A DNA stretch of 24,961 nt from Clostridiales bacterium (GTDB taxonomy: Bacteria > Bacillota > Clostridia > Oscillospirales > Butyricicoccaceae): the NCBI GenBank assembly GCA_004555915.1, contig SFJM01000028.1:1-24961 (forward strand). Direction: 5' to 3'. This document shows positions 7,010 through 13,609 of this stretch, one piece after another. Numbering within the stretch: position 1 is the first letter of the stretch; each line of letters starts with the position of its first letter. A program made the position numbers and the translations under genes. The notes beneath the pieces were generated by a model that saw only the letters and a program-made list of their open reading frames with translations, was not told where the DNA came from and did no database searches.

Positions 7010-7297
7010 TTATGTCCCGGCATGTTTTTCCAGAATACCGCGCAGTGCAGACATGGAGCTGGAATGGGAACGTGCGACAATCATATTGTCCTGTCCTCTG
7101 GTTTCATTCAGTGCAAAGCGCAGCATTTTATGCGACATGGTGCTGGTGAACAAAACCAGTAAGTCCGGACATCCGATTTTATTGCGCATGCCGTCCTTCA
7201 TCTGCGTAAATACCTTGGCCTGGCCGTCATATTGTCTGCAAAGATCTTTATACCGGCGTACCATACAGTCATTGCCACCTACAATTACGACACTCAT
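7010..7297 (-). CDS. DUF2325 family protein
   Basis: This 95-residue protein begins with a beta strand and glycine turn (MSVVIVGGNDCM) and resembles the DUF2325 family, whose biochemical role is not established. It has cysteines at 11, 20 and about 42, no signal peptide and no membrane span. The ATG at 7297 follows GGAG by 8 nt; an ATG two codons earlier is too close to the ribosome binding site. It is the first gene of a two-gene unit with flavodoxin, behind a leader of about 165 nt bounded by two TTAG-N6-CTAA palindromes. A redox or iron-related role is possible from that company only. Confidence 0.8.
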   Translation of the reverse strand: MSVVIVGGNDCMVRRYKDLCRQYDGQAKVFTQMKDGMRNKIGCPDLLVLFTSTMSHKMLRFALNETRGQDNMIVARSHSSSMSALRGILEKHAGT

Positions 7298-7313
7298 ATG
7301 CATTCTCCTTTAA

Positions 7314-7327
7314 TTAGTTATAGCTAA
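7314..7327. promoter_or_regulatory. Proximal TTAG-N6-CTAA palindrome
   Basis: TTAG-TTATAG-CTAA, with arms extended to AATTAG/CTAATT, lies just upstream of the DUF2325 ribosome binding site. It has the same arm and spacer lengths as the site at 7448-7461. Confidence 0.5.
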
Positions 7328-7447
7328 TTTTTTCTGTGAAAAAATATCCGATGACAGTACGGTCAGTTTTCCCTGCTGACAGCCCGTTTTTTCGGAATAC
7401 GTGATTTGTTTTTATTCATGTGTCGGCTTAATCTTTCCGCCTATAAA

Positions 7448-7461
7448 TTAGCGTTTGCTAA
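7448..7461. promoter_or_regulatory. Distal TTAG-N6-CTAA palindrome at the transcription start
   Basis: TTAG-CGTTTG-CTAA, effectively TTAGC-N4-GCTAA, sits about 12 nt downstream of the -10 box on the minus strand. That is where a repressor would block initiation or early elongation. Confidence 0.55.
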
Positions 7462-7472
7462 CTACGTTTCCT

Positions 7473-7501
7473 ATCTTACCGGAAAGCGCCTGACTTGTCA
7501 A
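7473..7501 (-). promoter_or_regulatory. Promoter of DUF2325-flavodoxin
   Basis: Minus-strand perfect TTGACA (7501-7496), 17 nt, then TAAGAT (7478-7473). AT-rich DNA with A and T tracts lies directly upstream. Confidence 0.75.
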
Positions 7502-7581
7502 CTATTTCCGAAAAATTTTTTCAATCTCTTTGCTACAGGAACGAATTTTTCTGAAATTTGAAAATTTTTCAATTTTGGGGT

Positions 7582-7610
7582 TGACGAATACATCATCCTG
7601 CGGTATAATA
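7582..7610 (+). promoter_or_regulatory. Promoter of tRNA-Ser
   Basis: TTGACG (7582-7587), 17 nt, perfect TATAAT (7605-7610), about 37 nt before the mature tRNA. The AT-rich 7503-7578 stretch upstream looks like an UP element. Confidence 0.88.
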
Positions 7611-7647
7611 ATTACCGTCGCTGAGAGGTCAGCGCAAAATTGCAGAT

Positions 7648-7738
7648 GGAGAGTTGGCTGAGTGGTCGAAGGCGCACGACTGGAAATCGTGTAACCGTGA
7701 TGAGCGGTTCTAGGGTTCAAATCCCTAACTCTCCGCCA
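7648..7738 (+). tRNA. tRNA-Ser (anticodon GGA)
   Basis: This 91-nt class II tRNA has acceptor arms GGAGAGT and ACTCTCC, a G discriminator and an encoded CCA. The anticodon loop reads CTGGAAA with GGA in the middle. The variable arm is long, as serine tRNAs require, and the T-loop is GTTCAAATC. It has its own promoter and terminator. Confidence 0.96.
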
Positions 7739-7741
7739 TTG

Positions 7742-7775
7742 AAAAGGCTTGAAACGTTAGTTTCAGGCCTTTTTT
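7742..7775 (+). terminator. Terminator of tRNA-Ser
   Basis: AAAAGGCTTGAAAC, GTTA loop, GTTTCAGGCC, then six T. One G-T mismatch lies in an otherwise continuous stem. Confidence 0.85.
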
Positions 7776-7788
7776 CGTATCTTCGCAC

Positions 7789-7820
7789 AAAAAAGGCTGC
7801 CGCAGGAATCTACGGCAGTC
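7789..7820 (-). terminator. Terminator of the cation antiporter gene
   Basis: On the minus strand GACTGCCGTAG and CTGCGGCAGCC pair around ATTC and are followed by six T. It begins about 12 nt after the antiporter stop codon. Confidence 0.85.
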
Positions 7821-7831
7821 TTTTGGCATCA

Positions 7832-8761
7832 TCAAAATAGAATGGAACAGAAATAGGCTGCATAGCATGCCAGCATCAGCCAGCCTGCGGGCCGGTTGAG
7901 CGTATGCTTGCGGAACGAACACACGAAAAGCAGAATACCTGCGCCAATTGCAACCATGGTATCAAACCGGAATGCCAGTGCAAACGGAATCGGGGTAATC
8001 AGTGCGGACAATCCTACAACAAACAGAATGTTGAAGATATTGCTGCCCACAATGTTTCCGATGGCAATATCCGCATTGCCCTTTCGTGCGGCAGTCACCG
8101 AGGTCACCAGCTCCGGCAGGGACGTGCCCAGCGCAACAATGGTCAGGCCAATGAAACGGTCACTCATACCACAGAATCTGGCAATTGCCGTTGCCGCGTC
8201 TACGGTGACATCACTGCCCCAGACAATCAGAATCAGGCCCACAACCGCTCCGATCAGCAAAATCCAGACGGAATGCTGGCGATGCGGAATCTCCTGTTCC
8301 TCCGGTTTCTTCTTTGCCATCCAGAACAGATATGCCAGATACAGGACAAATGCAGCAACCAGAATGATGCCGTCAAGCAGGCTGATGGTCTGATCCAGTC
8401 CCAATACCAGTAACAGGACAGAAATGGCAACCATAAACGGAATTTCATACCGTATGGTGGAACGTGCCACCGCAAGCGCTGTAATCACAGCAGTAATGCC
8501 CAGAATAATCAGCACATTTAAAATATTACTGCCCACAATATTGCCAATAGTAATGTCTGCATTGCCCTTCAATGCAGCCGTAATGCTGACGGCAGCCTCC
8601 GGTGCACTGGTACCCATTGCCACAATGGTCAAACCAATGACCAGCTGTGGGATGCCGAATTTTCTTGCAATGCCACTGGTACCTTCCACGAAAAAATCCG
8701 CGCCCTTGATAAGCATGCAGAAGCCCACCACCAGAAGCACAATTTGCAGTATAATACTCAT
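7832..8761 (-). CDS. CaCA-family sodium/calcium (or Mn2+) antiporter, YrbG type
   Basis: This 309-residue inner-membrane exchanger has about ten membrane spans in two homologous halves. Each half holds an alpha-repeat signature: GTSAPEAAVS at 50-59 with GNIVGSNILN at 73-82, and GTSLPELVTS at 212-221 with GNIVGSNIFN at 235-244. The conserved acidic residues are Glu55 and Glu217. A linker of charged residues at about 150-163 separates the halves. The ATG at 8761 has AAGGAGG upstream; a frame extension of 12 codons has no ribosome binding site. Family members exchange Ca2+ for Na+ or H+. The leader here is a Mn2+-sensing riboswitch, which suggests Mn2+ export; that is inference. Confidence 0.92.
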   Translation of the reverse strand: MSIILQIVLLVVGFCMLIKGADFFVEGTSGIARKFGIPQLVIGLTIVAMGTSAPEAAVSITAALKGNADITIGNIVGSNILNVLIILGITAVITALAVARSTIRYEIPFMVAISVLLLVLGLDQTISLLDGIILVAAFVLYLAYLFWMAKKKPEEQEIPHRQHSVWILLIGAVVGLILIVWGSDVTVDAATAIARFCGMSDRFIGLTIVALGTSLPELVTSVTAARKGNADIAIGNIVGSNIFNILFVVGLSALITPIPFALAFRFDTMVAIGAGILLFVCSFRKHTLNRPAGWLMLACYAAYFCSILF

Positions 8762-8810
8762 AATCGTTCCTCCTTGAAGCAGCTGCATCGGCCTCATCCT
8801 GACTGCAAAT

Positions 8811-8857
8811 AAAAAAACGAGACCAATGCTGCAAATGTGTCTTGCAGCAAAGTCTCG
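8811..8857 (-). terminator. Expression-platform hairpin of the yybP-ykoY riboswitch
   Basis: On the minus strand GCGAGACTTTGCTGCAAG folds on TTGCAGCATTGGTCTCG and is followed by seven T. The 5' arm is also the 3' conserved strand of the aptamer, so metal binding and termination are mutually exclusive, as expected for an ON switch. Confidence 0.75.
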
Positions 8858-8941
8858 CTAATTACTTACAAACCGAATTCGTCATGAATTGTACTGACGG
8901 CTATGTAAACACGAATGAATCGTGCCAGCTACTCCCTTTGC
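8851..8941 (-). promoter_or_regulatory. yybP-ykoY family (Mn2+) riboswitch aptamer
   Basis: The minus strand contains AAAGGGAGTAGC near the 5' end and TAGCGAGACTTTGC at the 3' end. These are the two conserved internal-loop strands of the yybP-ykoY manganese riboswitch (family pattern GGGGAGUAGC and GCAAGACCUUUGC). Helices with less conserved sequence lie between. The order, distance to the gene, overlapping terminator and transporter downstream all fit. Confidence 0.82.
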
Positions 8942-8947
8942 ACGATC

Positions 8948-8976
8948 AGCATAACAGAAAAAAACAGCTCCGTCAA
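8948..8976 (-). promoter_or_regulatory. Promoter of the antiporter transcript
   Basis: Minus-strand TTGACG (8976-8971), 17 nt, TATGCT (8953-8948), a few bases ahead of the riboswitch. The -35 is good and the -10 moderate. Confidence 0.65.
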
Positions 8977-9049
8977 CTGCCTTCCGGCTGTTTCCGTGTA
9001 TCTTTAACACATTCCTAGCTTTCGCTTTCTGCTACGGATACAGCGGTTT

Positions 9050-9784
9050 TTATTGCCCGATTCCCGCAATGTCCTTTACCACTTCTCCCGCCAGAATCAG
9101 GCCCATCACGGACGGGACAAAGGAAAGGCTTCCCGGCGCCTGTTTTTTGCTTTCGCCCGGTCGTCCTTCTACCGCTTCACCGGCAATTTCATGTCGGAGC
9201 ACAGCCGGCTGCTCTTTGGAATATACTACTTTTAACCGGTAAATGCCGCGCTTTTTGAGTTCCTTTCGTATAATACGTGCCAACGGATCCATGGTGGTTT
9301 TGCTGATATCCGTCACCTCAAAACGGGTCGGGTCCAGCTTGTTCCCCGCTCCCATGGCACTGATAATCGGAACATCTGCCTGTTTTGCCCGGCAGACAAG
9401 CTCCAGCTTGGCTGAAACCGTGTCAACTGCGTCAATAATATAATCATATACACCCAGATCCACACCGTCCGCCGTCTGCGGCAGGTAAAACATCCGGTGT
9501 ACCGTCACCTGACATGTGGGATTGATATCCAGAATATGCTCCCGCATGACCTCAATCTTCTGCCTGCCAAGGGTTGCATGGGTTGCTACCAGCTGACGGT
9601 TGATATTGGAAAGCGATACGGTATCATCATCAAATAAATCCATGGCGCCGATGCCGCTGCGGGCCAGTGCATCCGCTGCATGTCCGCCCACACCGCCGAT
9701 GCCAAACACCGCAACACGTGCTTTTGCCAGCTTCTGCATGGCTTCCGTCCCCAATACCGCCTCTGTACGTGCAAATTCCTCCAT
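9050..9784 (-). CDS. tcdA: tRNA threonylcarbamoyladenosine dehydratase (TcdA/YgdL)
   Basis: This 244-residue E1-like (ThiF/MoeB superfamily) enzyme adenylates and dehydrates t6A at tRNA position 37 to the cyclic form. The nucleotide-binding turn is FGIGGVGGHAADAL (27-40), followed by the acidic DLFDDDTV strand and NINRQL, the family's signature after the second strand. DAVDTVSAK and the C-terminal SFVPSVMGLILAGEVV are also typical. The ATG at 9784 follows a GGAGG; a 61-codon extension runs through the cysE promoter and is not coding. It is divergent from cysE and has its own promoter. No clear terminator follows it. Confidence 0.92.
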   Translation of the reverse strand: MEEFARTEAVLGTEAMQKLAKARVAVFGIGGVGGHAADALARSGIGAMDLFDDDTVSLSNINRQLVATHATLGRQKIEVMREHILDINPTCQVTVHRMFYLPQTADGVDLGVYDYIIDAVDTVSAKLELVCRAKQADVPIISAMGAGNKLDPTRFEVTDISKTTMDPLARIIRKELKKRGIYRLKVVYSKEQPAVLRHEIAGEAVEGRPGESKKQAPGSLSFVPSVMGLILAGEVVKDIAGIGQ

Positions 9785-9814
9785 CTGTCTTGTTCCTCCA
9801 CCTGTATTTGTTTC

Positions 9815-9844
9815 AGTATAGTCTGTTCCTCTAACCATTGTCAA
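9815..9844 (-). promoter_or_regulatory. Promoter of tcdA
   Basis: Minus-strand perfect TTGACA (9844-9839), 18 nt, TATACT (9820-9815). It is back-to-back with the cysE promoter. Confidence 0.75.
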
Positions 9845-9857
9845 TATGGTTTGTGTA

Positions 9858-9886
9858 TTGCATTCTTCCCCAAATCTTGTTATACT
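9858..9886 (+). promoter_or_regulatory. Promoter of cysE
   Basis: TTGCAT (9858-9863), 17 nt, TATACT (9881-9886). The -10 box forms the end of the first of three direct repeats, giving a leader of about 75 nt. Confidence 0.65.
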
Positions 9887-9916
9887 AAATCTTGTTATAC
9901 GAAATTTTTTTATACC
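9872..9916 (+). repeat. Three tandem 15-bp repeats over the cysE promoter
   Basis: Copies at 9872-9886 and 9887-9901 read AAATCTTGTTATAC plus one base. A third, diverged copy at 9902-9916 reads AAATTTTTTTATAC plus one base. The units abut without spacers. The first copy contains the -10 box, so the array covers the transcription start. Confidence 0.85.
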
Positions 9917-9970
9917 GCTTTTGCAGAATGAACTGTCATACACAGTCATCATATATAAGGAGAACATTGT

Positions 9971-10891
9971 ATGTCACAATTCAATGACCAGCTGGATTCC
10001 ATCGTACGCCAGCTGCAGGCTGGCTATCAGTCCAGCGAATTATTCTTCAATAAGGATGGCCTCGAACGTCCGAATCGTGATGCCATTATTAATATTTTAA
10101 ACGATTTAAACCAGCTCCTGTTCCCGGGTTATTTTGGTGCGGAACAGCCCACCCGGACTTCCGCACCCTATTTTGCCGGACAGATGCTGACGCATATTTA
10201 TGAACGCCTGTATCCGCAGATCAAGGTGGCACTTGCCTATCAGGAAGGCGGCCTGACCTCCTCTGTGGATGTGCGTGCACAGGAAGCGGCAACTGAACTG
10301 ATGCTGGAGCTGCCGCGACTGCAGAAGCTGATGCTGATTGATGTGGAAGCTGCGCTCAATGGTGACCCGGCAGCAGGCAGCAAGGAACAGATCATTCTGT
10401 CCTATCCCGGCCTGCGTGCTATTTTTATTTACCGCATCGCGCATGAGCTGTATATCCGTAAGATTCCATATATCCCGCGTATCATGACGGAGCATGCACA
10501 CAGCCGTACCGGTATTGATATCAACTCCGGCGCCACCATCGGTGAATACTTTTTCATTGACCATGGTACCGGTGTGGTTGTCGGTGAAACCACCAGCATC
10601 GGCAACAATGTCAAAATTTATCAGGGTGTTACACTGGGTGCACTTTCCACCCGTGCCGGCTTGAAGCTTGCCGGTAAAAAACGTCATCCGACCATTGAGG
10701 ATGATGTCACCATCTATTCCAATGCCTCCATCCTTGGCGGTAATACTGTCATTGGCCGCGGCTCAACCATCGGCGGCAGTGCATTTATTACCTCGTCCAT
10801 TCCGCCGTTTTCCCGTGTCAGCATGAAAACACCGGAGCTCATGGTGGATGATTTCGGGGAAAAGGCATATGAAGCCAGTGGGAACGCATAA
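9971..10891 (+). CDS. cysE: Serine O-acetyltransferase
   Basis: This 306-residue enzyme makes O-acetylserine from serine and acetyl-CoA, the first step of cysteine synthesis. The first ~150 residues are helical, as in the longer (EpsC-type) enzymes. From about 170 a left-handed beta-helix of hexapeptide repeats follows, with GIDINSGATIG (181-191), the catalytic His198 in FIDHGTGVVVGET, and the repeat run IEDDVTIYSNASILGG. The ATG at 9971 follows AAGGAGAAC. It is monocistronic, with a terminator close behind. The three-cysteine Rrf2 regulator gene converges on it. Confidence 0.94.
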   Translation: MSQFNDQLDSIVRQLQAGYQSSELFFNKDGLERPNRDAIINILNDLNQLLFPGYFGAEQPTRTSAPYFAGQMLTHIYERLYPQIKVALAYQEGGLTSSVDVRAQEAATELMLELPRLQKLMLIDVEAALNGDPAAGSKEQIILSYPGLRAIFIYRIAHELYIRKIPYIPRIMTEHAHSRTGIDINSGATIGEYFFIDHGTGVVVGETTSIGNNVKIYQGVTLGALSTRAGLKLAGKKRHPTIEDDVTIYSNASILGGNTVIGRGSTIGGSAFITSSIPPFSRVSMKTPELMVDDFGEKAYEASGNA

Positions 10892-10912
10892 AATAATCTG
10901 AGAGAATACAAA

Positions 10913-10944
10913 AGCCGGAACATTGTTGTTCCGGCTCATTTTTT
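10913..10944 (+). terminator. Terminator between cysE and the Rrf2 gene
   Basis: AGCCGGAACA (10913-10922) and TGTTCCGGCT (10927-10936) pair perfectly, followed by CATTTTTT. It ends cysE and may also act for the convergent Rrf2 gene. Confidence 0.85.
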
Positions 10945-10953
10945 CCGTCATGA

Positions 10954-11388
10954 TCAAATGGAATAAAAATCTCCCATGGCCTGACTGCGTTCCACCAGGT
11001 CTGCCAGGGTAATATGGTCGACAACTCCATTGATTGCCTCATTCAATTGCTGCCATACGGTCATCGTCACGCAATATTCTGACTTGCTGCAGGTATCGGC
11101 CCCTTCCTCCACACAGGAAACCGGTGCAAGCGAACCTTCTGTCAGCCGTAAAATATCTCCAACGGTATATTCTTCCGGTGACCGGGCCAGACGGTAGCCG
11201 CCGGACGAGCCACGGACACTTTTGACAAAGCCCGCCTTTGCCAGAATACCGATAATCTGTTCCAGATATTTCCCGCTGATTCCCTGCCGTTTGGCAATGG
11301 TTTTTAATGCAATATTTTCTCCTGTATCGTGAATCGCCAGATCAAGCATCAGGCGAAGGGCATATCTGCCTTTTGTTGAAACTTTCAT
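10954..11388 (-). CDS. Rrf2 family transcriptional regulator with Fe-S-type cysteines
   Basis: This 144-residue regulator has an N-terminal winged helix-turn-helix (MKVSTKGRYALRLMLDL, with KTIAKRQGISGKYLEQI as the reading helices and RGSSGGYRL as the wing). It is followed by a dimerisation helix. Three cysteines at 92, 100 and 106 (C-x7-C-x5-C) occupy the place of the [2Fe-2S] ligands of IscR and related sensors; CymR-type cysteine repressors lack this set. It therefore probably senses iron-sulfur status or a redox signal. GGAGG lies 8 nt before the ATG. A palindrome over its own -10 box suggests autoregulation. Position next to cysE makes cysteine or Fe-S supply genes likely targets. Confidence 0.9.
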   Translation of the reverse strand: MKVSTKGRYALRLMLDLAIHDTGENIALKTIAKRQGISGKYLEQIIGILAKAGFVKSVRGSSGGYRLARSPEEYTVGDILRLTEGSLAPVSCVEEGADTCSKSEYCVTMTVWQQLNEAINGVVDHITLADLVERSQAMGDFYSI

Positions 11389-11406
11389 GCTGGTTCCCTC
11401 CTATTC

Positions 11407-11438
11407 CCTATTATACAATAGGATTTCTATTATTTCAA
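11407..11438 (-). promoter_or_regulatory. Promoter of the Rrf2 gene with overlapping palindrome
   Basis: Minus-strand TTGAAA (11438-11433), 17 nt, perfect TATAAT (11415-11410). A dyad CCTATT-N4-AATAGG (11407-11422) is centred on the -10 box, a position suited to autorepression. Confidence 0.75.
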
Positions 11439-11543
11439 TGCCGATTGTAAAAATCGAGCAAATCTTTTGCTGCCAGTTCATGTATGCCCGGCAGACCTGT
11501 TTATCCACATCTGTACAAATTTCCTGTTTACATGAAATTATAC

Positions 11544-11572
11544 TTGTAACCATACTAAAAAAATGGTATGAT
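11544..11572 (+). promoter_or_regulatory. Promoter of the DUF5067 lipoprotein gene
   Basis: TTGTAA (11544-11549), 17 nt, TATGAT (11567-11572). A CATAC / GTATG dyad (11551-11555 and 11566-11570) fills the spacer. Confidence 0.7.
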
Positions 11573-11608
11573 ACATTTTGACGTTCAACACCTATGGAGG
11601 AATCTGTT

Positions 11609-12244
11609 ATGAAAAAGCTGGGCGCACTTTTTGTGACCTGTTTTCTCGCCCTTTCCCTGAGTGCATGCGGCAATCCAACACCTGTTCCGCAAGGCTCTGC
11701 TGAAAACCCGAATATTGACAGTGGTTCTGCAGCCATTGCAAAGCCGGAAGTGCCGGATATCGGTTCTGCACAGGGCTCCGGTTCCGCAGCCGGAGAAGCG
11801 GACCCGAATGTGCGTACCTTCCGTGACTGTACCATTACGGTAACCGGCTATAGCCTGAGCAAGGATGAAAATGGCGATCCTGCGCTGCGCGTGGAATATC
11901 TGTTTGAAAATAAATCCAAATCCGCTGCCTCCTTCAGCACCACGGTGATTCCCAGTGCGTATCAGGATGAAACGGAAACCTACGACGAAGCGCTGGGATA
12001 TGCAACACCGGCGGAATCTGATCCGGAATATACCGCTATGCTGACGTTGATCCAGCCCGGTGAAACCATTGTCTGTGCCGGCTATTACAAGCTGGAATCC
12101 ACAGAAATCCCGGTTCATCTAAAGGTTCTGGATCTGCGTGACAGCTCCGCGGATGCTCTTGTCCGGACACTGGATATCGCATCGCTTGCTGTAGAGGCCA
12201 CGACAGACACAACGGAAACGACCGTCCCGCCGGAAAACAAGTAA
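11609..12244 (+). CDS. DUF5067 family lipoprotein
   Basis: This 211-residue exported lipoprotein has a type II signal peptide: MKKLG, a hydrophobic core, and lipobox LSAC with the acylated Cys at 20. A low-complexity Pro/Ser/Gly-rich linker (about 21-65) follows. Then comes one globular domain (about 70-195) with TVTGYSLSKDENGDPALRVEYLFENKS and LIQPGETIVCAGYY, which resembles DUF5067, a beta-sandwich family of unknown function in Gram-positive lipoproteins. The tail is Thr-rich. The ATG at 11609 follows TGGAGG. It has its own promoter and terminator and is not linked to a transporter here. No function is assigned. Confidence 0.85.
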   Translation: MKKLGALFVTCFLALSLSACGNPTPVPQGSAENPNIDSGSAAIAKPEVPDIGSAQGSGSAAGEADPNVRTFRDCTITVTGYSLSKDENGDPALRVEYLFENKSKSAASFSTTVIPSAYQDETETYDEALGYATPAESDPEYTAMLTLIQPGETIVCAGYYKLESTEIPVHLKVLDLRDSSADALVRTLDIASLAVEATTDTTETTVPPENK

Positions 12245-12250
12245 TCCCAA

Positions 12251-12273
12251 AGCCCTGCTATGCAGGGCTTTTT
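12251..12273 (+). terminator. Terminator of the lipoprotein gene
   Basis: AGCCCTGC, TAT loop, GCAGGGCT, then TTTTCTG. Confidence 0.85.
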
Positions 12274-12290
12274 CTGTCTGAGGCCTGCAG

Positions 12291-12320
12291 TTGACAGATT
12301 CCGCTGTCCCGCAGTACAAT
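12291..12320 (+). promoter_or_regulatory. Promoter of the DUF4317 gene
   Basis: Perfect TTGACA (12291-12296), 18 nt, TACAAT (12315-12320), about 40 nt before the start codon. Confidence 0.75.
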
Positions 12321-12359
12321 GATACCATTCTTCAAATTTTACATACAGGAGATCCTATT

Positions 12360-13508
12360 ATGAATGAAAAGGAAATCGCAGAGCTGCGCCGTCAGCTCCG
12401 TCCCGATCGTAACAATATTACCCGGGTTTATGGCTGTTATGTCAACGAAAACCGTTCCATTGTCTCCACCTTTTCCCAGTCTCTTGGCCTTGCCGCCCAG
12501 GAGGAAATGGAGGCTTATTTAAATCTGTTGAAAAAATCCCTGTCCGGTACACTGGGTAAAAATCTGGTGGATATTGCCTTCAGCAACCAGCAGGTATTGG
12601 ACAGTGAAGAGCATGGGCTTCTGATGCAGCTGAGGGAAACCAAACTGGAGGACCCGGATATCCTGCAGCGTTTCTATGACAAGGTGATTTCCTGCGTTTC
12701 TCTGGAGGAAAATTATCTGATCCTGATTGCCCACAACACCTATGATGTTCCCTTTAAGGCAAAGGATGATGTGGAGCTGGAGGACAGTTCCGAGGTTTAT
12801 TCCCATCTCCTTTGCAGCATTGCCCCGGTGAAGAAAACCAAACCGGGACTGGGCTATGATTACAATGAACAGCAGTTCCATACCTTTGCCGGCGACTGGC
12901 TGGTATCTCCTCCGCAGCTCGGCTTCCTGTTTCCTGCCTTTGACGACAGGAGCACCAACCTGTACAATGCCCTGTGTTATACCAAAAATACCGATGACAC
13001 GGCAACACCGTTTATTGAGACCATCTTCCACACCGAGGTGCCCAAGCCGGCAGCGGAACAAAAGCTCAGCTTTGATTCCGTCCTCTCCAACGCACTGGAG
13101 GAGGAATGCAGCATGGAGGTAGTGCAGGCTGTCCATGAGCAGCTGAGCAATCTGATTGACATGCATAAGGAGAGCAAGGTGCCGGAACCGCTGATGATCC
13201 ACCGGGAAATTGTGGAGGATGTGCTGGATGACTGCGGTGTATCCGAACCCCGCCGGGAAGCCTTCCGGGAACAGTTTGACCAGGAATTTGGCGCGGATCA
13301 GACGGTCAATCCGAAAAACATCATTGACAACCGCCATTTTGATGTCAAGCTGCCGGAGGTCACCATCAAGGTAAAACCGGAAGCCCGTGACCTGGTACAG
13401 ACCAGGGTCATTGACGGCATCAAATATATCCTCATCCGCGCGGAGGACAGCGTGGAGGTCAACGGCGTCAGCATCCAGTTTGAGCAGCCGGAGGAATGTC
13501 TGGTATAA
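12360..13508 (+). CDS. DUF4317 family protein
   Basis: This 382-residue soluble protein has no signal peptide or membrane span. Features that match the DUF4317 family of Clostridia are the N-terminal ELRRQLRPDRNNITRVYGCYVNE, an internal YDVPFKAKDD, and LGFLFPAFDDRSTNLYNALCYTKN in the middle. The role of the family is unknown. The C-terminal ~110 residues look like a separate region (helical, then two strands ending VEVNGVSIQFEQPEE). The ATG at 12360 follows CAGGAG. It is transcribed alone from a strong promoter and ends at a strong terminator, so the context gives no functional clue. Confidence 0.87.
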   Translation: MNEKEIAELRRQLRPDRNNITRVYGCYVNENRSIVSTFSQSLGLAAQEEMEAYLNLLKKSLSGTLGKNLVDIAFSNQQVLDSEEHGLLMQLRETKLEDPDILQRFYDKVISCVSLEENYLILIAHNTYDVPFKAKDDVELEDSSEVYSHLLCSIAPVKKTKPGLGYDYNEQQFHTFAGDWLVSPPQLGFLFPAFDDRSTNLYNALCYTKNTDDTATPFIETIFHTEVPKPAAEQKLSFDSVLSNALEEECSMEVVQAVHEQLSNLIDMHKESKVPEPLMIHREIVEDVLDDCGVSEPRREAFREQFDQEFGADQTVNPKNIIDNRHFDVKLPEVTIKVKPEARDLVQTRVIDGIKYILIRAEDSVEVNGVSIQFEQPEECLV

Positions 13509-13520
13509 AACCGTACAAAA

Positions 13521-13552
13521 AAGAGGGGAAAACCGCATGGTTTTCCCCTCTT
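13521..13552. terminator. Bidirectional terminator
   Basis: A perfect 14-bp stem (AAGAGGGGAAAACC with GGTTTTCCCCTCTT) around GCAT. On the minus strand six T follow, serving the TfoX-N gene; on the plus strand it ends the DUF4317 gene. Confidence 0.85.
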
Positions 13553-13609
13553 GCTATTTAGCGTGCATCCGAAAATGCAGCCAGTCCCGGATTCCAACAT
13601 ATACTGGTT

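Noticed and set aside
11095..11556. Possible T-box or S-box leader near cysE and the Rrf2 gene
   Set aside because: No T-box sequence (TGGNACC with specifier loop) or SAM-box core could be found in the leaders.
12519..13538. A 339-codon minus-strand frame opposite the DUF4317 gene
   Set aside because: It is an antisense shadow with the same His/Gln/Leu-rich character as other shadows and no ribosome binding site.
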